From the NCBI GenBank assembly GCA_026400695.1, contig JAPLON010000091.1, forward strand, positions 1 through 6,175: a stretch of DNA of 6,175 nucleotides. Direction: 5' to 3'. Numbering within the stretch: position 1 is the stretch's first letter; each line of letters starts with the position of its first letter. The position numbers and the translations under genes were made by a program. The DNA is from Pseudomonadota bacterium (GTDB lineage Bacteria > Pseudomonadota > Alphaproteobacteria > Paracaedibacterales > CAITNM01). A model generated the notes under the pieces. The model had not been told where the DNA came from and searched no databases. It was given only the letters and a program-made list of their open reading frames with translations. Shown piece after piece: positions 5,863 to 6,175 of this stretch.

Positions 5863-6175
5863 TAGGTATATTACTTCTAACACATGGTTCTTTAGGGCAT
5901 GCCCTTTTAGAAACACTTAATGGTATTGTGGGTGAACAAGAACAAATATCATGTATCGCCATTTGCCTTGGTGATAATGCTGAAGTAAAACGCGATGAAT
6001 TACACCAAGAAATAGATACTCTTAACACTGGTAAAGGTGTAGTAATTCTAACTGATATGTTTGGGGGGAACTCCATCAAATCTGGCTATGTCAGTTTTGG
6101 GAGTGAAGTCCATTGAAGTTATTGCCGGAGTTAACTTGCCAATGCTAATCAGGCTTGTTGAAGACCGTAAGATTT
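5859..6175 (+). CDS. PTS EIIA component, mannose family (ManX-like), frameshifted and cut by window edge
   Basis: EIIA(Man)-type proteins take a phosphate from HPr on a histidine. Here the N-terminus MIGILLLTHGSLGHALL places the expected phospho-histidine at His9, in the family motif THG. VVILTDMFGG is the second conserved block. As written the frame then reads NSIKSGYVSFGSEVH and stops at 6114-6116, a product of only 85 residues. If one G of the run 6063-6068 is ignored, the sequence instead reads GGTPSNLAMSVLG and later IEVIAGVNLPMLIRLVEDRK, exactly the conserved continuation of the family, open to the window edge. So the gene is frameshifted at this site, by mutation, slippage or sequence error. 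Start overlap with rapZ (ATGA) suggests translational coupling. In alphaproteobacteria such a gene usually belongs to a regulatory PTS with HPr and HPr kinase. Confidence 0.87.

Noticed and set aside
5846..6079. Minus-strand open frame of 77 codons
   Set aside because: It is antisense to the clearly recognisable EIIA gene and shows no family resemblance.

Overview
The window looks like a piece of an A+T-rich alphaproteobacterial genome, possibly an obligate host-associated lineage such as Holosporales or a Rickettsiales-like relative. The reasons are a class I (archaeal-type) lysyl-tRNA synthetase, a rapZ gene overlapping a mannose-family PTS EIIA gene (an arrangement common in alphaproteobacteria), a PCu(A)C copper chaperone, and a tandem family of exported proteins next to an insertion sequence. 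The lineage is an inference, not proven by the window.

Left edge (1-139): the 5' end of an IS1595-family transposase gene, reading leftward out of the window, followed by a plausible IS terminus ending in CCCC at 139. Next to it (155-226) is a short remnant of the 3' end of a gene from the neighbouring family.

155-2804: three complete, diverged, tandem paralogs on the minus strand (275, 258 and 271 codons, in order of transcription), each with a signal peptide. I do not recognise them as a named family, but the region from about residue 95 to 250 has the layout of a DUF218/YdcF-like Rossmann-type fold. It is clearest in the copy next to lysS and eroded in the other two. The spacers after the stop codons of the second and third genes hold decayed copies of a different C-terminal end, a record of unequal recombination in the array.

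2801-4384: a complete lysS (class I), whose stop codon overlaps the start codon of the first exported paralog (ATGA). The family is therefore probably co-transcribed and translationally coupled to a housekeeping gene.

4457-4936: a periplasmic copper chaperone of the PCu(A)C family, also on the minus strand, so the leftward order is copper chaperone, lysS, then the three exported proteins. A 59-bp divergent intergenic region (4937-4995) separates it from the rightward pair.

4996-6175: rapZ, complete, then an EIIA(Man)-type PTS gene overlapping it by four bases. The EIIA frame is broken at a run of six G at 6063-6068. Past that point the family sequence continues in another frame to the window edge, so this is a true frameshift, a slippage site or a sequencing error. 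Together the pair suggests a regulatory PTS branch rather than sugar uptake.

No tRNA, rRNA, CRISPR array or convincing intrinsic terminator was seen.
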